Shown in pieces: positions 34,992 to 44,761 of a stretch of DNA of 58,264 nucleotides; position 1 is the first letter of the stretch; each line of letters starts with the position of its first letter. The stretch spans positions 1 to 58,264 of the forward strand of contig NZ_JABBYO010000023.1 of NCBI RefSeq assembly GCF_012958305.1. Reading direction: 5' to 3'. The DNA comes from Tautonia rosea (GTDB lineage Bacteria; Planctomycetota; Planctomycetia; Isosphaerales; Isosphaeraceae). The notes below the pieces were generated by a model. The model did no database searches. It saw nothing but the letters and a program-made list of their open reading frames with translations, and was not told where the DNA came from. The position numbers and the translations under genes were made by a program.

Positions 34992-37628
34992 TCAAGAGCC
35001 CTGATTGCCGCGGTTCTGGATCGCGGCGAGCCGTTCGGCCCGTCGTTGCTGAGCGGCGAGAATCGCCGGCGATTGAGCCGGGGTCTGGCCGACTCCGGAC
35101 GTGTCGGGAACGTTGAACTCAGGAACGGTCACGTTCGCTCGACGAGGGTGCAGGACGATTCGCCCCTGAGCCTGGGGAGGAGGGGTCGGAACCGGCACCA
35201 GGCGATCCCGGACAAACCGGAAGAACTGCCCGGTCGGAGGAATCCCCTGGTCCCCCGCGTGCTTCCCGACCTGAGGATACAGGTTCGGATCACCTGCGAA
35301 GACCAGGTCATCTCCGGGGCTGGGCAGGAATCGCACCCGTCCCATGCGCCCGATCAAGGCATCGCGTGATGCCCCTCCGCGGAGCGTATTATGACCAAAC
35401 CAGCCGTGTAGTCGGGTCGGCAGGTCGCCGGCCTGAAGCTGATTCTTCCCGCCGAGCCCACCGTCGAGCGTTGCCAGCAAGGGAACATCGGGCGCGATAG
35501 TGATCGTGTCACTGGCCTTCGTCCCGTAGACGACCACCCGTTCCAGATCACTGACCAGCGGTCGCAACGAGTCGACCACCCCGTTGACCGACACGGAAAC
35601 CCGGCCGCCGACCACGCTAACGTTGATCGTGTTCGGGTCGGGATTGACCAGCCGACCTGGAGGCGGGGTCACCAGCAGTACGTTGCCGATCTGCCGAACC
35701 GCTCCGGTGATGGCCGCTCCCGTCACGGTGAACGTCACGGTCGCCTTCGCGCTTTCGAGCCCCGACCCCGGCTCGCCGATCTGGCGAACCTGGAACTCCA
35801 GAGTATCGGTCCCCACAAACCCGGTTGGTGGGGTATAGATCAACGCCCCGGTGGCGGCATCGAAGTTCGAAACCGTTCCCAGCGTACCAGTGGTGTCGAG
35901 AATGTACGTCAGGGTCTGCCCGGAGTCCGCGGTCCCTGGAAATCCGGTCAACTGGACCGGGACCGGATCGTTGGGCGAGATGGTCAACAGTTGCGACTGT
36001 GCCGTGGGGGGAACCGCAATCGGGGTGCCACCCTGAACCGTGATCGACACGTCGGCCGGCGTGCTGGTCAGATTCGGCGTCGGTGCCCCAACATCCGTCA
36101 CCCGGAACCCAAACGAGTCATTCCCCTGGAAGTTGGTAAACGGCGTGTAAACCAAGGTTCCCGTCTGGGCATTAAACTGGGAAATCTGCCCATGAACCGG
36201 AGGTCCGGTCAGTTCGTAGGTCAGGGTCTGCTGCGATGACGGGTCCCCGGACTGCCCAGCCAGCTGAATCGTCACCGCCTGATTCTGGTTCGTCTGGACC
36301 GAGACGGGGGTGGCCGTCGGCTGGTTGTTGGTCGTGACCGTCAGCGTGATCGCTTGAGTATCAAAATTGCTCACGGCGTCGAGCGGGGTGTTCGGGCCGC
36401 CACGGTTGACCTGATCGCGGACCCCAACCAGCAGGTCAATCACCCCTTCAAATCCGGCGTTGGGCGTGATGGTTACCAGTCCGTTGGCATCGACGCTGGC
36501 CGTCGCATTCTGGACCGGGGCGAACGTCCCTTGCGGCGACACCCCACCACCGACGGCGTAGGTCAACTGATCACCCGGGTTCGTGCTCACGGCGTTGAGC
36601 TGGAACTGCACCGGCTGGTTCGGCAGGGTAATCTGATCGCTGACCGGCCGGAGGAACGGCCGCTGGCTCTCGGTGTTGGCGATCACGTTGACCTGGAACG
36701 TCTCGACATCCGTCGACCCATCCGACGGAGTGGACGCCGTAACCGTGATCGTCGCCGACTCTCCCGCCGCGGCCGACGTGGTGTTGATCAGCACCGACCC
36801 GTTCGGGTTGGACTGACTGACGCGCGTGCCGGTGATCAGAATCGGAGACACCGGCGTATCGCTCGCGTTGCGAGACACCTGCGTCATCCGTTCCAGAACG
36901 TCGGCCCCTTCGATCAATTGGCCGAAGATCGTATGGTTGAAGTCAAGGAACCGGGGAGAGCCCGTCGTCACGAAAAACTGCGAGCTATTCGTGTCGTCTC
37001 CCGCGTTGGCCATCGCCAGCTGACCCTGACCGTTGAAGACCAGGGGAGCGCGGAACTCGTCGTCGAAGGGGAAGCCGGGTTGGTTGATCTCTCCCGTTCC
37101 GTTCCCGTTGACCGAACCGCCCTGAACGATGAACTGGTCACCCGGGAAACCCTGGGCGACCCGGTGGAAGTTCTTGCTCGGCAGATTCGTGAAATTCGGG
37201 TTCGGATTCGTCGTCGGCGAGGTGTAGAACCCCTGGTTGACCAGCGCGAGGATCCGACGGACCGTCACCGGCGTCAACTCGTCAAAGAGCTGAAACGTCA
37301 TGGTCCCGGAAAAGGCCGGGTCTCCGGCACCGCTTGACTCATGAGAGACGTCAATCGACAAGAACGATCCGTTGACGACCGAAACGCCGATGTTCGGATT
37401 GCTCGACGTGGCTGTGAATTGCTGAGCCTCGGTCCCCCCTTCCAGGGGAACCACCCGACCCAGGTCGGCCGCGACCGAGAGGTTCGGAATCGGATTGAGC
37501 GAGGCAACGAGCATCTGACGAGGCTCAAGCCCTTCGAGTCGTGGGCGACGAGCCCGTTGCCGATCGGCTGCCGAGCCGCCGGCCCCGAACCATCGTCGGA
37601 TCGACCCGCCACGATTGCGATCCCGCAT
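34992..37628 (-). CDS. Exported cyclophilin-type prolyl isomerase with cadherin/Ig-like repeats
   Basis: An 878-residue surface protein. The N-terminus is Arg-rich and carries LEGLEPRQMLVAS (31-43), the planctomycete LEPR-type tag. A cyclophilin domain fills about 75-275: GTMTFQLFDELTPVTVRRILALVNQGFY, NFHRVAQGFPGDQFIVQGG, FDDEF...LVFNGQGQLAMANAGDDTNSSQFFVTT and FNHTIFGQLIEG. It is followed by repeated beta-sandwich domains of the cadherin/Ig type (AGESATITVTASTPSDG; QLAGQSGDPSSQQTLTYELTGPP; QLTGFPGTADSGQTLTYILDTTG), each with a GTLVYTP/GALIYTP strand. Cyclophilins ease proline isomerisation in folding, here probably outside the cell. The ATG has GGAGGAG five bases upstream. Confidence 0.9.
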   Translation of the reverse strand: MRDRNRGGSIRRWFGAGGSAADRQRARRPRLEGLEPRQMLVASLNPIPNLSVAADLGRVVPLEGGTEAQQFTATSSNPNIGVSVVNGSFLSIDVSHESSGAGDPAFSGTMTFQLFDELTPVTVRRILALVNQGFYTSPTTNPNPNFTNLPSKNFHRVAQGFPGDQFIVQGGSVNGNGTGEINQPGFPFDDEFRAPLVFNGQGQLAMANAGDDTNSSQFFVTTGSPRFLDFNHTIFGQLIEGADVLERMTQVSRNASDTPVSPILITGTRVSQSNPNGSVLINTTSAAAGESATITVTASTPSDGSTDVETFQVNVIANTESQRPFLRPVSDQITLPNQPVQFQLNAVSTNPGDQLTYAVGGGVSPQGTFAPVQNATASVDANGLVTITPNAGFEGVIDLLVGVRDQVNRGGPNTPLDAVSNFDTQAITLTVTTNNQPTATPVSVQTNQNQAVTIQLAGQSGDPSSQQTLTYELTGPPVHGQISQFNAQTGTLVYTPFTNFQGNDSFGFRVTDVGAPTPNLTSTPADVSITVQGGTPIAVPPTAQSQLLTISPNDPVPVQLTGFPGTADSGQTLTYILDTTGTLGTVSNFDAATGALIYTPPTGFVGTDTLEFQVRQIGEPGSGLESAKATVTFTVTGAAITGAVRQIGNVLLVTPPPGRLVNPDPNTINVSVVGGRVSVSVNGVVDSLRPLVSDLERVVVYGTKASDTITIAPDVPLLATLDGGLGGKNQLQAGDLPTRLHGWFGHNTLRGGASRDALIGRMGRVRFLPSPGDDLVFAGDPNLYPQVGKHAGDQGIPPTGQFFRFVRDRLVPVPTPPPQAQGRIVLHPRRANVTVPEFNVPDTSGVGQTPAQSPAILAAQQRRAERLAAIQNRGNQGS

Positions 37629-37904
37629 CGGACTCCTCCCGACCTTCGGCCGTTCCCTCCACGCGGGCAGGCCATTGGTGCCACCGCGCGATCGTCTGAC
37701 CTTCTCGATCGGTTGATCCGGTCGCACAGCTTGAGCCGAAGCTGCGCAAAGTGACGGCCGCGAGGCCGGGGCCTGGGCCGAGCCCCCGCCACAAGCTCCC
37801 CGAACCCGCCCCGGGCGGACGCCTCGGGGCGGCACACCCAAGCATCACACACACTCATGCATTCGCAAGGCCCTTCGCGACCTGAGTCCGCCGCCCCGCT
37901 GCGG

Positions 37905-38624
37905 TCAGTGCGCCTCGGGGTCGTGGGAGTAATTCACGAAGAACATGCCCGAGCCGGTGCCGCGGATGCGATACGCCCCGGACCTCCCCTGGCCGGCATC
38001 CCAGAGGTGGACGACCGTACTCCTCTGCTCTCCGAGGCTACGCGTACCGATCCCGTGGGCGCACTTGCCGACCACCCTCCCCGAGGCCTCGTCCACGATC
38101 TCGACGTCCACGAATCCACCTTCATAGTGGTAGAACGCAAGATAGGTATCGAAGTCGCCCGTGAGGTGGACGACCGTGTCAATGCGGCCCGTGAATCGCC
38201 CCGAGATCGCGGGAAGCGTCTCGATCCTCGCGGGAACAGCCTCCCGATGATTCGTCTCAACGACCCGAGGCGCCTCGTCGGCGGGATCTTCCCCCCCGGG
38301 CGGGCGGGACCAGCGGCCGCCATAGAAGCGGATGAAATCCTGGTAGCCGTCCCCGACGTTCTTCACGTAGGCCGAGTCGTCCGTCAACCGGACGAAACAA
38401 TCGCGCGACTCGTCGTAGAGCAGGACCGCCTCCTCACCGCGAAACATCAGCCGGAAATTGTATTCGATCGTCTCGTCGTTGACCGTGATCCGCTCGACCC
38501 AGCGATCTGCAACGTTGGCGCGGAAGTACCCGGCATCATGCACCCAGTAGGTGCGCGTCTGCGCCTGGGCCATCAACGGGGCGCCGAAGACCACCACGAA
38601 GCTCAAGAGCCACTTCCGACGCAT
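37905..38624 (-). CDS. Secreted protein of unknown function
   Basis: A 239-residue protein with a clear signal peptide (MRRKWLLSFVVVFGAPLMAQAQ, cut near residue 22). I recognise no domain. The first half contains many aromatic residues and short strands (WVHDAGYFRANVADRWVERITVNDETIEYNF), and the second half reads like a beta-sandwich (FTGRIDTVVHLTGDFDTYLAFYHYEGGFVDVEIVD). Both halves fit an exported binding protein. GGAGGAG lies seven bases before the ATG. The neighbours on both sides are also minus-strand exported proteins, so it may belong to an envelope set, though the gaps to them exceed 200 bases. Confidence 0.75.
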   Translation of the reverse strand: MRRKWLLSFVVVFGAPLMAQAQTRTYWVHDAGYFRANVADRWVERITVNDETIEYNFRLMFRGEEAVLLYDESRDCFVRLTDDSAYVKNVGDGYQDFIRFYGGRWSRPPGGEDPADEAPRVVETNHREAVPARIETLPAISGRFTGRIDTVVHLTGDFDTYLAFYHYEGGFVDVEIVDEASGRVVGKCAHGIGTRSLGEQRSTVVHLWDAGQGRSGAYRIRGTGSGMFFVNYSHDPEAH

Positions 38625-38757
38625 GGCGCGACTCCTCCAAGGCGATCAGGGACAGCACTCCCGCCAACAGAACGGTAAGATCAGTGTATGTGGCTCCGAC
38701 GAGCTTGACAAGTTACCGGGCTGCCGCCGCCCGTAGCCCAGCCGGGGCGAAACGCAG

Positions 38758-38792
38758 AACCGCCTCGCCCCCGGTCGGGGAGCGAGGCGGTT
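38758..38792 (-). terminator. Terminator hairpin
   Basis: AACCGCCTCGC (38758-38768) pairs with GCGAGGCGGTT (38782-38792); the inner CCCC/GGGG extends the stem. On the minus strand the tail is TTCTGCGTTT. It lies 35 bases after the stop of the secreted 586-residue protein gene. Confidence 0.65.
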
Positions 38793-38826
38793 CAAGGATC
38801 TCGTCGTTTCGTCTGGCCTGGGGAGA

Positions 38827-40587
38827 TCAGTTCCCCTTCGGAAGCGAGAACTGGATGATCATCAGGCCGTCATCCTCCATCACGCTGTAGCTCCCCCCCT
38901 GGGTGAGGTACTTGGCGAAGACGGAGAACTCCGGAATCTTCTCGATGTCAATCAGATCCGAGAGGTCCGGCACCTCTGCGCCACCGGCGTTGCCGGCAAG
39001 GTCCAGCGCTTCCTGGAACTGGCCGCTGGTGACCGTGTTGTACACGGCTCGCGCCTGTTCCTCGGGCCGGTTGTAGGCGAACGTCGAGACCTGAGTCGGG
39101 AACTTCGAGGCCACACTCTGGAACTGAGCGTCGTCGGCCAGGCTGCTGCCACCGCCGCGAAGGATCTGCTCCAGAAGCTGGGCGCGACCCGTGGCGAACA
39201 GATAGCCCTTGGCAATCGCAATGCTCACCTCACCCGAGAGCTGCATCTGAGGAGCTCCCGGCGCGGCCGGCAGTTCCGGAAGCTCAACGTCGTAGATCGT
39301 CGTGCCCTGGAAGTCTCGCTTCTTCGGATTCGCGCCGGTGATGGCGAAAATCTTGTTCAGCGTGGTCTGGAAGGTTTGCTCGTCGTCCAGCTCGACCGCA
39401 ATCAGCGCTCGCTGACTTTCCGCGTCGATTTCAGCCCCTTCCCCTTCAAAATCGGAGAGAATACTGATCCGATCACCGAGCGGACCGAAAATGTCTTGCT
39501 GGAAGCGAATCGTCTCACCGTTCGGACCCTGCAGGCCGCGTTCGACGTTCTCGAGCGCGCCGGGCAGGAACATGTTCACCAGGTCGCCCAGCGCCGTGTA
39601 AGCCGCGTTCAGATCCCAGCTAATCGTCTGATAGCTGCTGACGTCGGCCGGAACCCAGGCTTCAGGAGTCGGGGCGATCGGCGGCATCTGCACCAGCCGA
39701 AGGATCCCAGCGCGAGGGCCAGGGGCGTAAACAAACGTCTTGGAGATCGAGTCGTAGTCGCCGGTGGCCAGATCCAACGTGCCTCCCACCGCCTTGAGCT
39801 GATCAACCCCGAGCGTCCGCAAGAGGGCTTCCGCCTGACCGGCCTCTCCCCCTTGCTCGGCGGCCGCCTGGATCACCAGTTGCAGCGCCTGCTGGACATC
39901 GATGTACCAGCAAACCTGGCTGTCGGTTCCCAGCTTCGCACCGATGGCCTGATAGCTTGCGCTCGCGGCCAGCGAATCTTCTCGGCCGTCGGTATTGGCC
40001 AGCAGGTCCTTGACCCCTTCGACCCCTACGCCGATGAAGTAAACGCTTCCCTCGTTGGTCCAAACCAGCGGCGGGCTGTCCTCGGCCGGCGGCTGGATGA
40101 TCGTCAGGGTCTTGCCCTGGAACTCCTCGGTCCGAGACTGACCGCCGGCTTCCTGAACGAGCTGATCCGTCCCCTTGGTCATGATGTCGTTCATCCGCTC
40201 GGCGTTCTCACCGGCGTCGGCGACCAGCAAGACGGCGATCGGCAGCACATCGTCACGGCGGGTCACGGCCAACCAGGCCGCTCCCTGAGGCGTTTCGAGC
40301 AACTCTTCCAGGCTCACGCCAAGCCGTTGCTGCAGCTCATTCTCCAGATCCGCCAGTTTGGCGCGAACGTCATCCTTCAGCGGCTCCATGGCCGGATCGG
40401 CCAGCAGCTTGCCGATCTGACTGCGGCCGAGGGCCTCACGCAGATCGCTAGCACTCTTGGCCTTGACGATCGCAACCGTCGAACTGGGCAGCGCGTTCTC
40501 GTCGGGGACTTGCGCCGCCACCGGAACCGCCGCTGTCAAGATGCCGAGCAATGCCGAGCCGGCGAGTACCCGAATCGGGAATCGCAT
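38827..40587 (-). CDS. Secreted DUF3352-like protein
   Basis: A 586-residue exported protein with a signal peptide (1-25; LLGILTAAVPVAAQ). The mature part alternates helices and strands over its whole length: DLREALGRSQIGKLLADPAMEPLKDDVRAKLADLENELQQRL near the N-terminus, repeated VYFIGVGVEGVKDLLA..., and DFQGTTIYDVELPELP.... This resembles DUF3352-type proteins, which are of unknown function; the match is by pattern only. Many planctomycetes carry long secreted proteins of this type. AAGGAG lies nine bases before the ATG. Length and lack of stop codons suggest a conserved role. It stands between a terminator and a 245-base gap before the trypsin-like protease gene. Confidence 0.7.
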   Translation of the reverse strand: MRFPIRVLAGSALLGILTAAVPVAAQVPDENALPSSTVAIVKAKSASDLREALGRSQIGKLLADPAMEPLKDDVRAKLADLENELQQRLGVSLEELLETPQGAAWLAVTRRDDVLPIAVLLVADAGENAERMNDIMTKGTDQLVQEAGGQSRTEEFQGKTLTIIQPPAEDSPPLVWTNEGSVYFIGVGVEGVKDLLANTDGREDSLAASASYQAIGAKLGTDSQVCWYIDVQQALQLVIQAAAEQGGEAGQAEALLRTLGVDQLKAVGGTLDLATGDYDSISKTFVYAPGPRAGILRLVQMPPIAPTPEAWVPADVSSYQTISWDLNAAYTALGDLVNMFLPGALENVERGLQGPNGETIRFQQDIFGPLGDRISILSDFEGEGAEIDAESQRALIAVELDDEQTFQTTLNKIFAITGANPKKRDFQGTTIYDVELPELPAAPGAPQMQLSGEVSIAIAKGYLFATGRAQLLEQILRGGGSSLADDAQFQSVASKFPTQVSTFAYNRPEEQARAVYNTVTSGQFQEALDLAGNAGGAEVPDLSDLIDIEKIPEFSVFAKYLTQGGSYSVMEDDGLMIIQFSLPKGN

Positions 40588-40832
40588 CGCGCTTTTCTCC
40601 TTTGAACAATTGAGGAAAACTCACCAGATGACCCCCACGCGAGCCGATCATGGCATCGCGAACACCAGAGGGTCAGGGGGGACGGACAAGCCTGAATTCA
40701 TCCGTCAGCACTCAAGGTCCGCCCCTTCTCACGACGAAAGGCCGACGCGAATCACGCCAACCCATGTGTCTGTTGCTCCCGGCAATTCTGATGCCAGGTG
40801 TTCGATTGATTGATCCGACCGCAGAATCTGCG

Positions 40833-41894
40833 CTACTCCCTTGATTCTCGATCAGGTGATCCCGCCTCGACGGACCCCTGCTTCGCTTCGGCGAACGTTT
40901 CGGCTCGGCGACGGCGGGGCGGGTCCAGATAGCGGTAGCCGCTGTTCGGATTCTCCTTGTCGTACGCGAACGCGTCTCGGTTCTTCAAGAAGTCTTTGAG
41001 GTAGTTGATCGGAATGGCGAACCCAAGATTATCCCCTTGCGAGGCCTTCATGTTGGTCACGCCGATCACCTCTCCTCGAAGATTAAACAGCGGACCTCCG
41101 GAATTCCCCGGATTGATGGCCGCGTCGGTCTGAAGATACACCAGGCCCTCGAAGTTCCGGTTCAACGTGCTGAGAATCCCCTGCGAGACGCTCCGCTCCA
41201 AACCCAGCGGGTTTCCCACCGCAAAGGTCCCGTCTCCGGCATCAAGGTCATCGAGCGTACCCAGCACAACGTGTTCGAGTTTCAATCCCTCCTGAGCCGG
41301 CAATTTTAACAAGGCCAGATCGAGGAACGGATTGACCGCGACAATCTGGACGTCATCAATCTTCCGACGACGCCAACCGCTTGACGTGCGCTGATAGAGA
41401 ATTGCCGAGATCCGCGTTTCCCCTTCGATCACATGATTATTGGTCACGGCAAAGCCGTCTGGGTTGATAATAAACCCGGAGCCGATCCCCGAGGGGGTCT
41501 CAATCGAGACCACCGCCTCACCAAACTGGTTCACCAGTTCGTTGACCGGCCGAGGTCGCAGTAATCGAACTTCGAAAAACCCGTCGCTCGGCGACGTCGC
41601 ATCCCCCGCAACGTTCAGCGATTCGGGCGCGGTCTCTTCAGGAGCCCCTCGCCGAAGGATTTGATCCCGAGGAACCTTGATCACGTCGTAACCCACATCG
41701 AGAAACAACGCATCAGGCTTTTCGGCCAGCACCTTCCCGACAATTTGGTAGCCGTCGTTCAGCACAACGCGCTCCACGTCCTGAAGCGCGGCTCCGTCCG
41801 ACGGAACCCCCAGAAGCAGCCAGCTCACCGCCAGAATCACGGGCAACGTTCTTGGCAGCATAGACAATCCGTTTCTGCGAATGCGTTTGCGCAT
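40833..41894 (-). CDS. Trypsin-like (HtrA-type) serine protease without PDZ
   Basis: A 353-residue exported serine protease of the S1C type. A membrane or signal segment lies at 15-35. A small beta domain (about 38-82; VLNDGYQIVGKVLAEKPDALFLDVG) precedes the catalytic domain. The triad is His154 in TNNHVIEG, Asp192 in NPFLDLALLKL and Ser265 in NPGNSGGPLF. The usual C-terminal PDZ domains of DegP/HtrA are missing; about 60 basic and acidic residues end the protein. Such proteases remove misfolded envelope proteins. The ATG has AGGAAGG upstream. It lies 53 bases after the apbE gene and is probably in the same transcript. Confidence 0.92.
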   Translation of the reverse strand: MRKRIRRNGLSMLPRTLPVILAVSWLLLGVPSDGAALQDVERVVLNDGYQIVGKVLAEKPDALFLDVGYDVIKVPRDQILRRGAPEETAPESLNVAGDATSPSDGFFEVRLLRPRPVNELVNQFGEAVVSIETPSGIGSGFIINPDGFAVTNNHVIEGETRISAILYQRTSSGWRRRKIDDVQIVAVNPFLDLALLKLPAQEGLKLEHVVLGTLDDLDAGDGTFAVGNPLGLERSVSQGILSTLNRNFEGLVYLQTDAAINPGNSGGPLFNLRGEVIGVTNMKASQGDNLGFAIPINYLKDFLKNRDAFAYDKENPNSGYRYLDPPRRRRAETFAEAKQGSVEAGSPDRESRE

Positions 41895-41947
41895 ATCGAC
41901 CTTCCTGATGCGAATATCCCGCCATTGTAGAATGACGGTGCCACGAT

Positions 41948-43021
41948 TCAAGACTCCGGCGGTCCCAGGCTCGTGACCGGTTCCTCCACGTCGGGACGCT
42001 CCGTGAGCATCGCCTCGAATCCCGAGGTCTGGTCAACCTGATACCGATTCTGGCCGTCCTCGGCTGCAACGATCAACGCCTCAACCCCTTCCGCCTCCTC
42101 CGCCAGCTCAAGACCACGCTGCGGACCCAGCACCGAAAGGGCCGTCGCCAAACTATCCGAAGTCGTCCCGTCCCGTGCCACTACGGTGACACTACTCCGG
42201 CCGGTCAGGCCCAGTCCCGTCCTCGGATCAACAATGTGCGAGTAGCGAACTCCGTCGATCTCGACAAACCGTTCGGCATCCCCGGAGGTCGAGACCGCCT
42301 GATTCCGCATCGAGAGAAATCGCCTCGCCCCCCCCTGCTCCTCAGCGTCGATCGACGCGATCCCGATGATCCAGCCCGATCGCCCCGGAGGCGGATCACC
42401 CACCACGATGTCCCCTGCTCCGGCCACCAGCGCCCGGGTGATTCCCGAATCCCTCAGCACCGCCAGGGCCGCATCGCTCGCATATCCCTTGGCGATCCCC
42501 CCCACGTCGAGCCGCATCCCTGGCCGGGCCAGGCGGACGGTTCTCGCCTCGGCGTCCAGTTCCAGCCCTTGCCAGCCGATCCTCCCCAGCGCCTCCTCAA
42601 GCTGCGATCGGCTCGGTAATTCCCGGTTCCTCCTCGCTCGCCTCCAGAGCTTCACCACCGGGTTGATCGTCGCGTCAAACGCCCCATCGGTCTGCTCCGA
42701 GAGCGCCCGAGACCGCGCCAGCACCTCAAAGAGTTCCGGGCTCACGGGCACGGGAGGCCCGCCGGCCTCGTCGCTCAGCCGCATCAATTCGCTGTCGACC
42801 TTGTAGTCGCTCAGCGTCTCGTCAAGGAAGGCGATCCGAGCAAACGCCGATCGGGCCGCACTGCTGGCGAGGTCGCCATCGTTGCAGTAGATTAGAATCG
42901 TGAACTCGCTCCCCATGTGGGTCTCACGGAACTCGAACCGATCGAGTTCCGCCTCCCCGCGGTCCTCAACCGCCAGGCTTGATCCCACAACCAGGAGCAT
43001 CCCGAGCAGTCCCACGCTCAT
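41948..43021 (-). CDS. apbE: FAD:protein FMN transferase (ApbE)
   Basis: A 357-residue exported flavin transferase that attaches FMN to threonines of exported redox proteins. The N-terminal hydrophobic stretch (MSVGLLGMLLVVGSSLA) acts as signal. Family motifs are present: HMGSEFTILIY, DATINPVVKLW, RLDVGGIAKGYASDAAL, VAGAGDIVVG, AVSTSGDAERFVEIDGVRYSHIVDPRTG and TVVARDGTTSDSLATALSVLG. The ATG has GGGGAGG seven bases upstream; an upstream ATG at 43159 would overlap the divergent gene. First gene of a likely two-gene unit with the trypsin-like protease. Target flavoproteins are not in the window. Confidence 0.92.
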   Translation of the reverse strand: MSVGLLGMLLVVGSSLAVEDRGEAELDRFEFRETHMGSEFTILIYCNDGDLASSAARSAFARIAFLDETLSDYKVDSELMRLSDEAGGPPVPVSPELFEVLARSRALSEQTDGAFDATINPVVKLWRRARRNRELPSRSQLEEALGRIGWQGLELDAEARTVRLARPGMRLDVGGIAKGYASDAALAVLRDSGITRALVAGAGDIVVGDPPPGRSGWIIGIASIDAEEQGGARRFLSMRNQAVSTSGDAERFVEIDGVRYSHIVDPRTGLGLTGRSSVTVVARDGTTSDSLATALSVLGPQRGLELAEEAEGVEALIVAAEDGQNRYQVDQTSGFEAMLTERPDVEEPVTSLGPPES

Positions 43022-43151
43022 CCACCGTCCTCCCCGAGGACCGAAGGCCGTCGCTCCGATCGCCTTGAGCCCTTGGCCTGGTGTTTCGATTGGTCGAGTT
43101 CGTTCTCGCCGCCTTCGACCGTTCCCGTCCGCCCGAGGAGTCCATCCTACG

Positions 43152-44213
43152 ATGATCATCCCGCTGTCGCACGGCAGGACTGGTATTCTTGCCGTCGCAT
43201 GCGCCTTGCTGGTCCTTCCCACCGCCTCCTCCTGGGGGCAGGACCCCACGACCCCGGAGGAAATGAAGCCCTACACGGAGACGATCGCCGGGACCGACAT
43301 CACCTTCGAGATGGTCCCGATCCCCGGCGGCACCTTCATGATGGGCAGCCCCGACGACGAGGCCGACCGCACCGAGCATGAAGGCCCCCAGCACCCCGTC
43401 ACCATCGCCCCCTTCTGGATGGGCAAGCACGAGGTCACCTGGGACGAGTACGACGAGTTCGCCTTCAGCTTCGACCTCCGCCGCAAGGAACGCGAAGGCG
43501 TAGACCGCGACGCTCAGCCCGAGGGTGAACGCAACGCCGACGCCATCACCCGCCCCACCCCCCCCTACGCCGACGAAACCTTCGGCCTTGGCCGCGAAGG
43601 CCAGCCGGTCATCTGCATCACCCTCCACGCGGCCATGGAATACTGCCGGTGGCTCTCCGAGAAGACCGGCCACACCTACCGCCTCCCCACCGAGGCCGAG
43701 TGGGAATACGCCGCCCGCGCCGGCACCGAAACCGCCTTCCACTTCGGCGACGACCCGGCCGAGCTGGAAGAGTACGACTGGTTCTTCGAAAACTGCGAAG
43801 GCCCCCAGCCCGTCGGCCAGCTCAAGCCCAACCCCTGGGGCCTCTACGATATCCACGGCAACGTCGCCGAGTGGGTCCTGGACCACTACATCGAAGACCT
43901 CTATAGTCAGAGGTCGCAAGACTCTCCAACCGTCCGACCGGTGGTCGTGCCGGACGCGTTCGAGTATCCCTACATCGCTCGGGGAGGCTCGTGGGACTTC
44001 GACGCCTACGACTGCCGCAGCGCATCCCGGCACGTCTCCAATCCCGATTGGAGCGTCCAGGATCCGCAGCGCCCCCAGAGCATCTGGTGGCACACCGATG
44101 CCACCTTCGTCGGCTTCCGGATCGTCCGGGCCTTCGAGGAACAGCCCGAGCTGATCGACTTCAAGTCGCCAATCATCAAGGGCAAAGGCCCGAAGCCCGA
44201 CGACACCCAGTAA
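43152..44213 (+). CDS. SUMF1/FGE-fold protein, catalytic cysteine pair incomplete
   Basis: A 353-residue exported protein with a signal peptide (about 1-28) and the formylglycine-generating-enzyme fold: MVPIPGGTFMMGSPDDEADRTEHEGPQHPVTIAPFWMGKHEVTWDEYDEF, WLSEKTGHTYRLPTEAEWEYAARAG (given in part), GLYDIHGNVAEWVLD, RGGSW and a final VGFRIVRAF. True enzymes need two cysteines spaced C-x4-C before the R-S/A motif; here only Cys288 (YDCRSASR) is kept and the other position is Phe283. It is therefore unlikely to activate sulfatases. SUMF1-fold proteins without the pair are common in planctomycetes and often work with other enzymes or kinases. Divergent from apbE, 130 bases apart. Confidence 0.88.
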   Translation: MIIPLSHGRTGILAVACALLVLPTASSWGQDPTTPEEMKPYTETIAGTDITFEMVPIPGGTFMMGSPDDEADRTEHEGPQHPVTIAPFWMGKHEVTWDEYDEFAFSFDLRRKEREGVDRDAQPEGERNADAITRPTPPYADETFGLGREGQPVICITLHAAMEYCRWLSEKTGHTYRLPTEAEWEYAARAGTETAFHFGDDPAELEEYDWFFENCEGPQPVGQLKPNPWGLYDIHGNVAEWVLDHYIEDLYSQRSQDSPTVRPVVVPDAFEYPYIARGGSWDFDAYDCRSASRHVSNPDWSVQDPQRPQSIWWHTDATFVGFRIVRAFEEQPELIDFKSPIIKGKGPKPDDTQ

Positions 44214-44761
44214 CCAACCCCGGCCAGGATTCCAAGCCTTCTGTGCGTGTTTCGCGAAGGATGACTTGCGATTGCCTTGCCTGCAACCCCTTCGCCTCCC
44301 CTGCACACTCTCCCGCTTCCGTAGGAGCGCGAGCCGACCTCGTTCATCCCCTCCCAATCCTCTCCCCCGCTCGCGGGGGAAAGGGTGGCCGCAGGCCGGG
44401 TGAGGGGGTCCGCTGCCCGAACGCCATGTCTTGCGATCCAAACCAATACCCTTCACCAAGGTCTTCTCCCTGCTCGCGCGAAGTGGGGGTCAGCGGAATT
44501 CCACCCTTGCCCCCACCGGCTCGGCAGCGGAAGACAGAAGTCCGGGTGAAGCGGTGGCGACCCGCTCGACCCGTCACGAGAAACTGCTCCGACGCGCCGA
44601 GTCGAGTCTCCAATCCCCTGACCGATCCGATCCGCCTGCATGCAGTTGGGCCCCACCACCTCAAAATGGGTCGACCAGTCGGTCTCGTGGTGCGGCCCCA
44701 ATTTCAATGAGTACCTCTTCCTTTTCGGATTCTCAGTCCCCCGACTCGGGAGCTTCGAGCC
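44214..44761. repeat. 548-base intergenic region with REP-like palindromes
   Basis: Between the SUMF1-fold gene and the oxidoreductase gene, both plus strand. A palindromic unit lies at about 44346-44410 (CTCTCCCCCGCTCGCGGGGGA, then GTGGCCGCAGGCCGGGTGAGGGGG), related to the elements at 15.45 kb. A second degraded unit (CTTCTCCCTGCTCGCGCGAAG) follows at about 44460. No gene with family support is seen. Confidence 0.55.
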
